Shown: positions 13,001 through 22,412, counted from the first letter of the stretch. The stretch: 64,000 nucleotides of DNA from Candidatus Limosilactobacillus faecipullorum (GCA_019118465.1 DWYX01000056.1:1-64000); one strand, 5' to 3'. Numbers and translations are program-made. Notes: a model not told the origin generated them from the sequence alone.

Positions 13001-13552
13001 AAGGGCATAGATATCAATAATTGATCCCCGCACCGCAAAGTCTCCTGGGGCCATGACCATTTTTCGCCGCACATATCCCATCATTACTAAGCGCTCAACT
13101 GTCGCCGTTAAATCTAAATCATCACCGACTGCCACCCGAAGCGTAGCCTGATTAAAGACAGTTGGTTGGGGTAATGGCCGCATCAAACCAGCAGCCGGTG
13201 TAACGATAATTACTGGTTGTTCAGCCTGCATGGCATGCAAAGCCATCACCCGCGCTAAACGGTAATTCGGCGAACTAACCGCCATTGCCATCGCTAAACT
13301 ATCTTCCGCAGGGAATGAATATACCGCCGTTTCTGGCAGTAAATTATTTAAATCATTGACCAACTCTTCCATATGAAAAAGACTATCAACCACTACCAAT
13401 TGTGGGCCGACAATTTCCTTTTGAAGGTTTGCAAGCAAGAGGGTTCTTGCAGAGCCGGCAATCCCCGTTACTAATTGTCGATGCCCCTTTTTAATTTCAG
13501 CCTTTATTTTCTCAATTTGAGGGACTTGATTTAAAAAATCGGTTAACTCCAT
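10034..13552 (-). CDS. mfd: Transcription-repair coupling factor
   Basis: 1172 aa; CarD-like RID, GDVGYGKTEVAMRA, DEEQRFG, TATPIPRTL. Confidence 0.98.
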   Translation of the reverse strand: MELTDFLNQVPQIEKIKAEIKKGHRQLVTGIAGSARTLLLANLQKEIVGPQLVVVDSLFHMEELVNDLNNLLPETAVYSFPAEDSLAMAMAVSSPNYRLARVMALHAMQAEQPVIIVTPAAGLMRPLPQPTVFNQATLRVAVGDDLDLTATVERLVMMGYVRRKMVMAPGDFAVRGSIIDIYALNTPYPVRIDLFDTEVDSLRYFEVDSQRSVQNIEETEVLPATELVLDQQACSAAAESLKKELASLAVKSKELSSAQHDYQVLIDELTNGRVPETALGYADKIFPKVTNLLAYLPQNGSLVIDDVSRIKEQEKNLVLDQNNWQADRPIPGKLIGPQIIADLTSDLHAQLYLARFKKGVGNFRFSQLLDLHAREMQRFFGQVDLLKNELHRYLDQGETVVILTANEQRRRKVAVDLTSFGLTALETTATELKPHQLQLVAGSLNNGFELPPAELVVITESELFAQLKKRRVRAQRLSNAERIKSYTDLKPGDFVVHVNHGIGVFAGIKTMEVDGVHQDYIVIDYRDHAQIFVPVTQLNLVQKYVAAEGKQPRINRLGGSEWAKTKHRVAAKVEDIADELVDLYAQRKVAKGFAFPQDDYLQEKFDDNFPYVETPDQLQSIDEIKSDMEKAKPMDRLLVGDVGYGKTEVAMRAIFKAVTGGKQVAFLVPTTILAQQHFDTLTDRFEGFPVKIAMMSRFKTQAELKATEEGLADGTVDVVVGTHRILSKDVHFKDLGLLIIDEEQRFGVKHKERLKQLKTNVDVLTLTATPIPRTLHMSMLGVRDLSVLETPPDGRYPIQTYVLEQNGGAIQAGIQREMQRGGQVYYLHNRVSDIERTVAQLQDLVPDARIGYIHGQMTEVQLEGVLYDFIRGEYDVLVTTSIIETGVDIPNVNTLFVENADHMGLAQLYQIRGRIGRSNRVAYAYFMYQPDKVLTELGEKRLAAIRDFTELGSGFKIAMRDLSIRGAGSLLGKQQHGFIDSVGYNLYSTMLADAVAKKQGKAKPKLSDAELELGVEAYFPSTYIQDQRQKIELYKALRNINSTKELTELTGDLIDRYGDYPEAVATLLQVAELKLDADLARLDYIHRQKDNLLIRLTAAASHQLSAPDIIKALAKTRFKATMGEDEARRLTIRLVIQPRMTQSDWLKQLITFVKSLKVIIMEQKKGEKDAVR

Positions 13553-13664
13553 TCATTCCACCACCTAACTAATTTTTGACTTCGTTAATTTTACAGTTTT
13601 GAATCCGGTTATAGCTTATCGGTAACATATGCTAAAAGTAACGATTCTAGGCTACATTGTGCAC

Positions 13665-13780
13665 AATCCAACTTCACAAAGAAATCTCATTCTAAATAAG
13701 AATTCAACCTTGAACCTAGCTAAAGCTAGCTTCCACGGTTGCTTTCTCTTATCATCGTAAGATTTTTGGTGAAGCCTTTT
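13665..13780 (+). repeat. R element copy R1
   Basis: AATCCAACTTCAC...GTGAAGCCTTTT with nested stems AAATCT/AGATTT and AACC...CTAGC/GCTAG...GGTT; abuts the pth stop codon. Confidence 0.7.
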
Positions 13781-14333
13781 AATTATAATCATTCATCAAA
13801 TGAGAGAAATCTTCACCTTTTACCCAGTCGGCAAGGGCGTCTTCAGCTTTTGCCACTGCTAGATCAAAAGCCGGTCGTTCATCCTTCGAAAATTTTCCGA
13901 GGACGTGACTCACTACAGTTCCTTGCTTAGGATGATCAATTCCAACCTTTACCCGGTTAAACTTATCAGTTCCAAGGTGCTGGATAATGCTCTTCAAACC
14001 GTTGTGACCACCTGACTTACCGTGAGTCTTCAAGCGAACCTTGCCCACCGGCATATCTAAATCATCATTAACAATCACTAAATCGGCTAAATCGAGATGA
14101 TAGTAATCCATCAGGGGCTTAACAGCACGTCCAGAATCATTCATATAAGTTGTCGGCTTAACCAAAATGACCTTTTCACCATCAACAACCCCACTTGCGA
14201 CAACTGCCTCGACTTTTGCGTGGGTAAAGGCCCCCAAGTGATAATCACGAGCAAATTGTTCAACCACCATAAAGCCAGTGTTATGCCGGGTTTCATCATA
14301 CCGGGTACCAATATTTCCCAAGCCAACAATCAT
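13779..14333 (-). CDS. pth: Peptidyl-tRNA hydrolase
   Basis: MIVGLGNIGTRYDETRHNTGF, KSGGHNGLKSI. Confidence 0.97.
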   Translation of the reverse strand: MIVGLGNIGTRYDETRHNTGFMVVEQFARDYHLGAFTHAKVEAVVASGVVDGEKVILVKPTTYMNDSGRAVKPLMDYYHLDLADLVIVNDDLDMPVGKVRLKTHGKSGGHNGLKSIIQHLGTDKFNRVKVGIDHPKQGTVVSHVLGKFSKDERPAFDLAVAKAEDALADWVKGEDFSHLMNDYN

Positions 14334-14516
14334 TTTCACGTTTTTCCACCTCATTTTATTATTTGGCAATCTTTTTAATTATACCGAATTTACCAGTGAA
14401 GATTAAAGTTAACTGTTCAATAATTTTAATTTTCCTTCTCATCAGCTTCTCATTTTTCGCCAATTTATGGTATGATGAAGAGCAGTATTAATTCGGTAGA
14501 AATAAAGGAGCTTTTT

Positions 14517-15149
14517 ATGATTTTTAAATCGTTAATTAAGCCAAAGGCGACTCTTACTACGCTTTCAGAAGATGTAACTTTAGCAGATGCGTTAACGACC
14601 CTTGAAGATTCGGGTTACCGTTGCGTGCCTGTTTTAGACCCTACAGGGACGATTTTCCGGGGAAACATTTATAAGATGCACCTCTATCGCCACAAGTCGC
14701 GGGGTGGTGATATGAGTTTACCTGTAACGGCACTGTTAAAAAACGCTACTAAGTTTATTTCCATTAATTCATCATTTTACACTGTTTTCTTCACCATCCG
14801 CGATTTACCTTACATTGCCGTCTTGGATGGTGAAAACCACTTTTACGGAATCCTAACTCATAATAGTTTACTAAAATTGCTAGCTGAGGCTTGGAATGTT
14901 AATAAGGGAAGCTATGTTATCACTGTTAGGGTCCTCGATGAACGGGGTGACCTTTTAACGATTTCAAAAGAAATTACCCGTTATACCCAAATCGTAAATG
15001 TCATTTCCTTAAATCCACACGATGACGAAACAAAGGAAATTCTGTTTACCTTACCAGCCGATGTGGATGAGGGAAAACTTCAAAAAATTATTAAGCGTCT
15101 AAAACGCCGGGGCTTTGAAGTTCCAGAAATTGAAAGTTTACATGCCTAA
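14517..15149 (+). CDS. CBS-domain protein with ACT-like C-terminus (CbpB/DarB-like)
   Basis: Tandem CBS pattern (LADALTTLEDSGYRCVPVLD); start MIFKSL after AAGGAG. Confidence 0.8.
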   Translation: MIFKSLIKPKATLTTLSEDVTLADALTTLEDSGYRCVPVLDPTGTIFRGNIYKMHLYRHKSRGGDMSLPVTALLKNATKFISINSSFYTVFFTIRDLPYIAVLDGENHFYGILTHNSLLKLLAEAWNVNKGSYVITVRVLDERGDLLTISKEITRYTQIVNVISLNPHDDETKEILFTLPADVDEGKLQKIIKRLKRRGFEVPEIESLHA

Positions 15150-15151
15150 TG

Positions 15152-15190
15152 AAAAGGCTGGGAAGAAAATCCGATTCTTCCCAGCCTTTT
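15152..15190. terminator. Bidirectional terminator
   Basis: AAAAGGCTGGGAAGAAAATCCGATTCTTCCCAGCCTTTT between convergent genes. Confidence 0.9.
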
Positions 15191-15223
15191 GTATATCCAA
15201 ATGTTACTCAGAAACTACGACCT

Positions 15224-15586
15224 TTATTTAACATGAAAGCTAACTCGTAAAGCGTGATCAACGCGTTTCATAATGGTCGGATTAATATGGGTCACCCGTT
15301 GACGAAGGCGATGCTTGTCAATCGTTCTCACTTGTTCCAACAAAATCATTGAATTTTTTGCAATTCCAGAATCAGCGGCGGCTAAAAAAACGTGGGTTGG
15401 CAAACGGTGCTTGGTTAATTTCGTCGTAATAGCAGCGATAATTACCGTTGGACTATGGAGATTCCCCACATCATTTTGAACAACCAGGACTGGGCGCACC
15501 CCACCCTGTTCAGAACCAATAACTGGATCAAGGTCGGCATAAAAAATATCACCCCGCATGATTTCTTGGGTTCGTTGAAAGGCCAT
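15224..15586 (-). CDS. MazF/PemK-family mRNA interferase toxin
   Basis: RGDIFYADLDPVIGSEQGGVRPVLVVQND; 120 aa; ATG overlaps the alr stop by 1 nt. Confidence 0.93.
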   Translation of the reverse strand: MAFQRTQEIMRGDIFYADLDPVIGSEQGGVRPVLVVQNDVGNLHSPTVIIAAITTKLTKHRLPTHVFLAAADSGIAKNSMILLEQVRTIDKHRLRQRVTHINPTIMKRVDHALRVSFHVK

Positions 15587-16722
15587 TAATTTACATACTC
15601 CCGGTGTAGCCGTTCACTCATCCCCGTCAACACCTCATAATCAATGGTATTTAATTGGTCTGCTAAGTCGGTTGCTGTAATCTTCGCCTCGCCCGACTTA
15701 CCCAGTAGGACCACTTCTGTTCCTACTGGCATCTTCTTTGGTAATCGAATCATGAATTGATCCATACAAATTCGCCCCAAAATTGGGCACTTTTGACCAT
15801 TCACGAGCACATAATAACCTGTTAGGCCCCGGGCGTAACCATCCGCATAGCCAACTGGAACCGTACCAACCCATTCATCTTCTTTAGCGGTATAGGTTGC
15901 TCCATAACTGACTGAACTCCCCTTTTTTAGGCACTTAACAAACGTTAACTTAGCCGTTAATGACGTCACTGGTTCTAAATCCCAAGTTGGTGTCAGATCC
16001 CGTCCAGAAGGGTTTACCCCATACAAAGAAATTCCCATCCGAACGGTATTCCCAACTACCTCACCTTGGTGCCATAACGCTGTCGCTGAGTTAGCCACGT
16101 GCACAAATGGTGGCATGTGCTTAACAACACTCGTAAGCCGTTGCCAATTAGCATATTGCTTGTCAAAATAACTTTCATCAGCACTATCAGCCGTTGAAAA
16201 GTGAGTAAAGATTCCTTCAAACTCAAAATGCGGGTCCTTTTCCAGTAATTCAACCGCTTGAGCAAGTTCCTCTTTATCCGTAAAGCCGATCCGGCCCATC
16301 CCCGTATCTAGGCCAAGGTGGACCCGCAAGGGCTTAGTTATTTTTGCGACCGTTGCCATTTGGATATATTCTTGTAACCAGGCTAATGAGCCGACCGTCA
16401 ACGAAACACCTTCTCGCACTGCAACTAACGCATACTGAACTGGAGTAATTCCCAAAACTAAAACCATTTTACTAATGCCTTCGTCACGCAAGCGAAGACC
16501 TTCGTCAAGAATCGCCACACAAAAGCCAGCAACTCCTGGTTCGTCTTTTAAACTATTAACCACTGGCACTAAACCATTCCCATAGGCATTGGCCTTTACC
16601 ACTGGCAAAATCCGACTTCCAGCCGGAAGCTTAGCGATTTGGGTTTTTAAATTATGGCGTAAAGCTGCAAGGTTGACCACCAAGTTAGCATCACGTAGTT
16701 GTGCACTAATCATCTTGCGCAT
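15586..16722 (-). CDS. alr: Alanine racemase
   Basis: PVVKANAYGNG PLP-lysine motif, GLDTGMGRIGF, GRICMDQFM. Confidence 0.96.
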   Translation of the reverse strand: MRKMISAQLRDANLVVNLAALRHNLKTQIAKLPAGSRILPVVKANAYGNGLVPVVNSLKDEPGVAGFCVAILDEGLRLRDEGISKMVLVLGITPVQYALVAVREGVSLTVGSLAWLQEYIQMATVAKITKPLRVHLGLDTGMGRIGFTDKEELAQAVELLEKDPHFEFEGIFTHFSTADSADESYFDKQYANWQRLTSVVKHMPPFVHVANSATALWHQGEVVGNTVRMGISLYGVNPSGRDLTPTWDLEPVTSLTAKLTFVKCLKKGSSVSYGATYTAKEDEWVGTVPVGYADGYARGLTGYYVLVNGQKCPILGRICMDQFMIRLPKKMPVGTEVVLLGKSGEAKITATDLADQLNTIDYEVLTGMSERLHREYVN

Positions 16723-17074
16723 TCCTTTCTAGAATTACTTCTGTCATTACCAATTCTTTAGTATGGCTAACTGAAACGTGAACCGGTCCATCATAAGGGG
16801 ATTTCGTAACAATTGGCTGACCAAGTTCATTATCCAAGATTTCAAGATCTAAAAAGCCAACTACTTTGCTGATTCCCGTTCCCATGGCCTTACTAAAGGA
16901 TTCTTTCAGAGACCACCGACCAGCTACATATTCCACTTTCCGTTGCTGATGAAATTTAGCTGCTTGTGCCTGTTCAGCAGTTGTAAGGACCCGGGTAATA
17001 AAGCTTGGATGATTTTCAATTGCGGCCTTCACCCGGGCCAATTCCGTAATATCAATTCCCAGCCCGGCAATCAT
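16706..17074 (-). CDS. acpS: Holo-[acyl-carrier-protein] synthase
   Basis: MIAGLGIDITELARV, GRWSLKESFSKAMGTG, VSHTKE. Confidence 0.95.
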   Translation of the reverse strand: MIAGLGIDITELARVKAAIENHPSFITRVLTTAEQAQAAKFHQQRKVEYVAGRWSLKESFSKAMGTGISKVVGFLDLEILDNELGQPIVTKSPYDGPVHVSVSHTKELVMTEVILERNAQDD

Positions 17075-17077
17075 TTC

Positions 17078-18562
17078 CTAGTCCTCCTTCCGGTGCATCC
17101 GGAAACCAGATTTCTTTCCATGATTGTCGTGACGATTCCGGTTTCGAGAGCCATTGAAATGGCGTTGGTGTTCGCGATGAAAATCACGGCGACCTCCCTT
17201 CCGGTGACCCCGGTAACCTCCCCGCCGGTCGCTCTTTCGCCGTGGTAATGGTCGTTCAGGGGTAATCTTAACCGGAACTTGATCAGCGGTATCCTTGGTT
17301 AAGTCATTTAGTAAAGCAGCAACTAAATCAACGGCATCATGACTATCCAAAAGCTTGACTGCTGATTCCTTATACCGCTCAGTAGCCTTATCTTGAATCA
17401 AGTCATTAATATCATTAACAGCGCTCGCAACTTGCCCGCGGAAAGCTTCTTCGGCTGTTGGTGGTTTCAATGGTAACATCCGTACCCGCGTCAACTTTTC
17501 AATTTCATGGAGGTAATCCATTTCATTCGGCGTTACGAAGGTTAAGGAAACCCCGTGATGGCCGGCCCGACCAGTTCGCCCAATCCGGTGAACGTATGAA
17601 TCAGGGTCAGATGGAATATCGTAGTTGTAAACGTGGGTAACCCCAGAAATGTCAAGCCCCCGAGCAGCGACATCAGTTGCCACTAAGATGTCTAGAGCTC
17701 CATTCTTAAACCGCTTCATAATCTTCGTCCGGCGCTCTTGAGTTAAATCACCGTGGATCCCTGCTGCGTTGTATCCCCGAGCAATCAAGCCCCGGGATAA
17801 TTCATCAACCCGGCGCTTTGTCCGCCCAAATACGATCGTCAAATCAGGATCTTGAACATCAATCAAGCGGGTCATAATGTCAAACTTTTCGTAATCCTTC
17901 GCCCGAATGTAATACTGATCAACCAAATCAGTCGTCAATTCTTTAGCCGCAATCTTAACCGTTTGTGGTTCATGCATAAATTGAACCCCAATTTTCTTGA
18001 TTTCTGGTGGCATGGTTGCTGAGAAAAGTAAGGTTTGACGATCGGTAGGCGTTTGCTTAATGATTGCTTCAATATCATCCAAGAAGCCCATATTTAGCAT
18101 TTCATCGGCTTCATCCAAGACCAAGGTTTTTACTTGGTCCAGTTTAACCGTTTCCCGGTTAAGGTGATCCCGTAAACGTCCTGGTGTGCCAACTAAAATT
18201 TGAGGGTTTTGTTTTAGAGCTTTGATTTGCCGCCGGATATCAGCCCCACCGTATACAACTTGTACCTTGACGTGCTTTTCCCGTCCCAACCGGAACAATT
18301 CTTCTTGGGTTTGAATTGCTAATTCCCGAGTTGGCGAAATAATAATGGCTTGAATTGCTGGATTATCAAGATCGACATGTTCCAGAAGGGGTAACCCGAA
18401 GGCAGCAGTTTTCCCAGTCCCAGTTTGGGCTTGACCAATCACATCTTTTCCCTCTAATACTAGCGGAATCGTTTGTTCTTGGATTGGGGTAGCTTCTTCA
18501 TAGCCACTCTTTTGAATTGCTCGTAATAAACTCTTTGATAAACCTAATTCTCCAAATTTCAA
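17078..18562 (-). CDS. cshA: DEAD-box RNA helicase
   Basis: AQTGTGKT, DEAD, SAT, HRIGRTGRAG; basic RGG/His C-terminal tail. Confidence 0.95.
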   Translation of the reverse strand: MKFGELGLSKSLLRAIQKSGYEEATPIQEQTIPLVLEGKDVIGQAQTGTGKTAAFGLPLLEHVDLDNPAIQAIIISPTRELAIQTQEELFRLGREKHVKVQVVYGGADIRRQIKALKQNPQILVGTPGRLRDHLNRETVKLDQVKTLVLDEADEMLNMGFLDDIEAIIKQTPTDRQTLLFSATMPPEIKKIGVQFMHEPQTVKIAAKELTTDLVDQYYIRAKDYEKFDIMTRLIDVQDPDLTIVFGRTKRRVDELSRGLIARGYNAAGIHGDLTQERRTKIMKRFKNGALDILVATDVAARGLDISGVTHVYNYDIPSDPDSYVHRIGRTGRAGHHGVSLTFVTPNEMDYLHEIEKLTRVRMLPLKPPTAEEAFRGQVASAVNDINDLIQDKATERYKESAVKLLDSHDAVDLVAALLNDLTKDTADQVPVKITPERPLPRRKSDRRGGYRGHRKGGRRDFHREHQRHFNGSRNRNRHDNHGKKSGFRMHRKED

Positions 18563-18649
18563 ATTGTCACCTCATATAAAGTAGATTATTTCTGTAAACG
18601 CAAAATGGCGGCAACAACTAAATAACCTGCCATTGCCGAGCCATTTCAC

Positions 18650-20032
18650 CTAATTATTTGCTTTTAAAATTGCTAACGTTTGCTCTAAGTGGATCCCATG
18701 ACTAGCCTTTAGTAAGACCACATCATCTGCCGTCAAATCAGTTTTTAAAGCGCTAGCCATTGCCGCTTGTTGATCCTTTGGGAAGTAGTGGATACTACTC
18801 GTTGGGTAGCCTTGATCAATTAATTGCTTTTGCAGCGCCTCGATCTCCGTTCCAATCAGATAAACTTCTTTAAATTGATCATGGTTAATCCCAGTAGCTA
18901 AACTAGCATGAAGTTTAGCGCTAGCATTACCAAGTTCTAACATATCGCCCAAAACTAAAACCCGTTTTCCTTTAACCGGAACCTCAGCCAAAGTCTTAAT
19001 GACTTCCTTAACTGCCGTTGGGTTTGAATTATAAACATCAGAAAGGATTCGTTCGCCATTTTCCCCAGTTACCCATTCAGTTCGGTTAGCGGTTAAAGCA
19101 AAGCTCTTTAACGCTTCCCGCATATGCTCAGGGGTAACATGCATTAGCTTACCGACTTCCATTGCGGCCAAAGCATTATTGACGTTATATTCTCCAACCA
19201 CTGGAATAACAAAATCTTCATCAGGCCATTCGTTAACCTTAAATTCGACGTGGTCACTAGCTGGTTTTACACTCGTCGCATATAAATCATTATCGAGTTG
19301 CCGGCCAAAAGTCCGCGTTGCTTGTTGTACGTCTTTTACTCGCTCTTTTAGCAATGGCTCATCCCCATCAAAAACCAAGAAGCCGTCTTCTTGCAAGCCA
19401 TGGGTGATTTCCATCTTAGCATCCGCAATCTTATCCCGGGTGCCAAAGAATTCGATGTGGGCTTCACCAATCATCGTAATAACTGCGATATCTGGCGTAA
19501 CCAACCGACTAAGCAAATCAAGCTGGTTAAAGTGATCCATCCCCATTTCAACCACGACTGCTTCAGTGCTTGCATCCATGTTTAATAAGGTAACTGGAAC
19601 CCCGATTTCATTATTAAAGTTAGCGTGCGTCTTAGTAACGTTCATTTGAGTGCTCAAAACTGCCGCTACCATATCCTTGGTAGTGGTTTTTCCGTTACTT
19701 CCCGTAATTGCGATTACTTTCGGGTTAATTTTGTTAAGGTAATACTTTCCTAATGCTTGAAGAGCAGTTAGGGGATCATCCACTACTAACCGCGGTTGAC
19801 CATCTGATATGTAGTCATGATCAGCGGCCCAGAGGCTTGCTACCGCACCATTTTCAAATGCTTTGGCAACATATTGATGACCGTCTTTTGCCCCCTGTAG
19901 TGGAACAAAAAGTGCACCTGGCTTTAAGTTACGGCTGTCAAAGGCAACGCTTGTAACTTCTTGGTCTTGCCATTGGGAAATGTCATTTTGGGCCTGCACC
20001 GCTTGGGCGATTTCGGCTAATTCCATCTTCAT
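18650..20032 (-). CDS. murF: UDP-MurNAc-tripeptide:D-Ala-D-Ala ligase
   Basis: ITGSNGKTTTKDMV, DVYNSNPTAVKE. Confidence 0.95.
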   Translation of the reverse strand: MKMELAEIAQAVQAQNDISQWQDQEVTSVAFDSRNLKPGALFVPLQGAKDGHQYVAKAFENGAVASLWAADHDYISDGQPRLVVDDPLTALQALGKYYLNKINPKVIAITGSNGKTTTKDMVAAVLSTQMNVTKTHANFNNEIGVPVTLLNMDASTEAVVVEMGMDHFNQLDLLSRLVTPDIAVITMIGEAHIEFFGTRDKIADAKMEITHGLQEDGFLVFDGDEPLLKERVKDVQQATRTFGRQLDNDLYATSVKPASDHVEFKVNEWPDEDFVIPVVGEYNVNNALAAMEVGKLMHVTPEHMREALKSFALTANRTEWVTGENGERILSDVYNSNPTAVKEVIKTLAEVPVKGKRVLVLGDMLELGNASAKLHASLATGINHDQFKEVYLIGTEIEALQKQLIDQGYPTSSIHYFPKDQQAAMASALKTDLTADDVVLLKASHGIHLEQTLAILKANN

Positions 20033-20110
20033 CGGTAAACTTCCTCTTTTTTCCTTACTCGTATTAGACGTTTTCTTATTATATCACCGAACAGAGACGA
20101 GTGCGAATTA

Positions 20111-20138
20111 GAGCCAAAAATCCTGCGATGATAAGAGG
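20111..20138 (-). repeat. R-element-like fragment
   Basis: GAGCCAAAAATCCTGCGATGATAAGAGG resembles the end of the reverse-complemented R1 (GGCTTCACCAAAAATCTTACGATGATAAGAGA). Confidence 0.4.
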
Positions 20139-20155
20139 TTGGGAGAAAACCTACT

Positions 20156-20243
20156 CGACGGCCTGGCAAGGATAAGGAGAATGAAGGTTGATTAGTAAGA
20201 AGAATCGTTCTTTCGTTCGAACTTATCCTCTAAGGCCGTGGTT
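20156..20243 (+). repeat. S element copy S1 (palindromic repeat)
   Basis: ACGGCCTGGCAAGGATAAG...CTTATCCTCTAAGGCCGT; near-identical ends to the inverted copy at 35632-35717. Confidence 0.75.
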
Positions 20244-20349
20244 TGGATCGAATGAAATGAACTTACATCAAGAGTGAGTTTTAAAACTCTTCAGCGACTC
20301 AAAATCATCTCCACCACATTCCCTGACTAATGGCTGGTTCTCCTCATCA

Positions 20350-21231
20350 CTACATCTGCTTCAACCGTTCAATCCGGGCATCCAACGGTGGGTGAGTATC
20401 GAACAAATGACTAAATTTACTTCCAGCTGGATCATTAATGTACAGGGCTGAACTGTTTGGATCCGCATTTTGCATTGCTGGCGCTCCTTTTAAGGCTTCC
20501 AATGCCCGAATCATCCCTTGTGGGTTCCGGGTCAGTTCCACGGCTCCGGCGTCAGCAAGATATTCCCGATTCCTTGAAAGCGCCATCTGAGCAATTGTGG
20601 CGGCCAAAGGCGCTAAGATGATTAGCAAGATGGAACCAAAAATCGCAATGACCCCACCGCCATCACGACGGTCATCGTCATCCCGGCCGCCAAACCACCA
20701 TAAATTACTAGTAAAGTTAACTAACAAACTAATTGCTGAAGCTAGGGCTAAGGCGATTGTCTGTAAACGAATATCGTAGTTCCGCACGTGGGTCATTTCA
20801 TGAGCCATCACGCCTTCAAGTTCTTCTCGGTCCATAATCGTTAGCAGACCAGTCGTCGCTGCCACCGCTGCGTGTTCGGGATTATTCCCCGTCGCAAAGG
20901 CATTCGGACTAGGATCATCAATTACAAATACCCGGGGCATTGGGACCTGCGCTACCATCGCCATATCTTCGACAACGTGCCAGAGTTCTGGATACTGATT
21001 ATCATCCGTGATTTCATGGGCGTTGTTCATACTCATTACGACGTCAGTTGATTGACCAACCATAATTGATACATAAATTAAAGCGATAATTAAGGCGATT
21101 ACCACCCCACCCGTCGCCGAGCCCGCAAACAGCCGCCCCACCGCCGCCCCAACGAGGGCTACCAAAAGAGTAAAGCCAGCCATTACATAGATTGTCCGAC
21201 GCTTATTTATCGCAATCTGTTGGTATAACAT
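20350..21231 (-). CDS. htpX: HtpX-family membrane zinc metalloprotease
   Basis: [11 protein letters not shown], multiple TM helices; downstream of lemA. Confidence 0.95.
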   Translation of the reverse strand: MLYQQIAINKRRTIYVMAGFTLLVALVGAAVGRLFAGSATGGVVIALIIALIYVSIMVGQSTDVVMSMNNAHEITDDNQYPELWHVVEDMAMVAQVPMPRVFVIDDPSPNAFATGNNPEHAAVAATTGLLTIMDREELEGVMAHEMTHVRNYDIRLQTIALALASAISLLVNFTSNLWWFGGRDDDDRRDGGGVIAIFGSILLIILAPLAATIAQMALSRNREYLADAGAVELTRNPQGMIRALEALKGAPAMQNADPNSSALYINDPAGSKFSHLFDTHPPLDARIERLKQM

Positions 21232-21241
21232 GGACCTTCCC

Positions 21242-21823
21242 CTAATCTAAATCGTCAAAGGAAACCTTTGGCGCTTCCTTAGCCGTTTCTGGCACTTGAA
21301 GGTAATCCATGGCCGTAAAGTGGTGATTCTTCGCCACAATATTTGCTGGGAAGTTTTGAATTTTTGCGTTTAGACTAGCGACCACTGAGTTGTAAAGCTG
21401 ACGTGAGTAAGCAATCTTGTTTTCAGTGTTGCTTAATTCTTCCATTAGCTTACTGTATTCCGTACTTGCCTTTAAATCAGGGTAATTTTCGGCAACCGCA
21501 TAAAGTGAATTAAGAGCTCCCGTTAACTTATCGGAAACTTCCATTAAACCCTTGTGGTCACTCGAGGGCATGGAAACCATTTGTTGCCGCAATTGAGTAA
21601 CCTTTTCCAAGGTCTTTTGTTCGTACTTACTATATCCCTTAACCGTTGAAAGTAAGTTAGGGATCAAATCATTCCGCCGTTGTAATTGGACGTCGATTTG
21701 ACTCCAAGATTCTTCCGCATGGGTCCGTAAATTAACTAAGTTGTTGTAGGCCGAAACATACCAAATAGCAATTACAGCAACAATTACAATCACAATAATT
21801 AAAGCTATCATTTTCTCCTCCAA
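21242..21823 (-). CDS. lemA: LemA family protein
   Basis: [39 protein letters not shown]. Confidence 0.96.
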   Translation of the reverse strand: MEEKMIALIIVIVIVAVIAIWYVSAYNNLVNLRTHAEESWSQIDVQLQRRNDLIPNLLSTVKGYSKYEQKTLEKVTQLRQQMVSMPSSDHKGLMEVSDKLTGALNSLYAVAENYPDLKASTEYSKLMEELSNTENKIAYSRQLYNSVVASLNAKIQNFPANIVAKNHHFTAMDYLQVPETAKEAPKVSFDDLD

Positions 21824-21950
21824 TGTTCTACTTGATTGCTTAATTATACCAATTCTCTTAATTGGTGACTAGCGAAAACTAGCGGGTGGTAATTAACTTA
21901 TAAATCTCTTATGATTTAGTATAGAATTACCAAGAAGGAGAAAATTTCTT

Positions 21951-22412
21951 ATGAAAGTATTATTCGTTTGCCTCGGTAATATTTGTCGTTCCCCAATGGC
22001 CGAAGCAATGTTTTTAAAGGAACTACAAGATGCTAATTTAACTAACCAGGTTAAGGTTGCATCAGCGGCGACTAGTTCTTATGAAGAAGGCAACCACCCT
22101 CACCCAGGCGCTCGCAAAATTATGGAAAAATATCATCTTGATGATCGAGGGCATCGTTCCCGACCAATCACAGTAGCGGATTTTGCCAACTACGATCTGA
22201 TTATCGGAATGGACGAAATGAACATGCATAATTTAGCAACTATGGCACCTAGCCAATATCGGGATAAAGTCTTTGCAATTAATGATTTTACTCCTGGTCA
22301 TGAGGGTGAACCAATTCCCGATCCATGGTATACTCACCGGTTCCAAGACACCTATGATAGCTTAGCCCGGGCTTTGCCTAACTGGTTAGCTTACGTTAAG
22401 AAACGTTTATAA
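21951..22412 (+). CDS. Low-molecular-weight protein tyrosine phosphatase
   Basis: VCLGNICRSPMAEA P-loop; DPWY. Confidence 0.96.
   Translation: MKVLFVCLGNICRSPMAEAMFLKELQDANLTNQVKVASAATSSYEEGNHPHPGARKIMEKYHLDDRGHRSRPITVADFANYDLIIGMDEMNMHNLATMAPSQYRDKVFAINDFTPGHEGEPIPDPWYTHRFQDTYDSLARALPNWLAYVKKRL

Noticed and set aside
20263-20277. GAGTTTTAAAACTC palindrome as a separate regulatory site
   Set aside because: Short AT-rich palindrome in a degenerate intergenic region; expected by chance at this composition.
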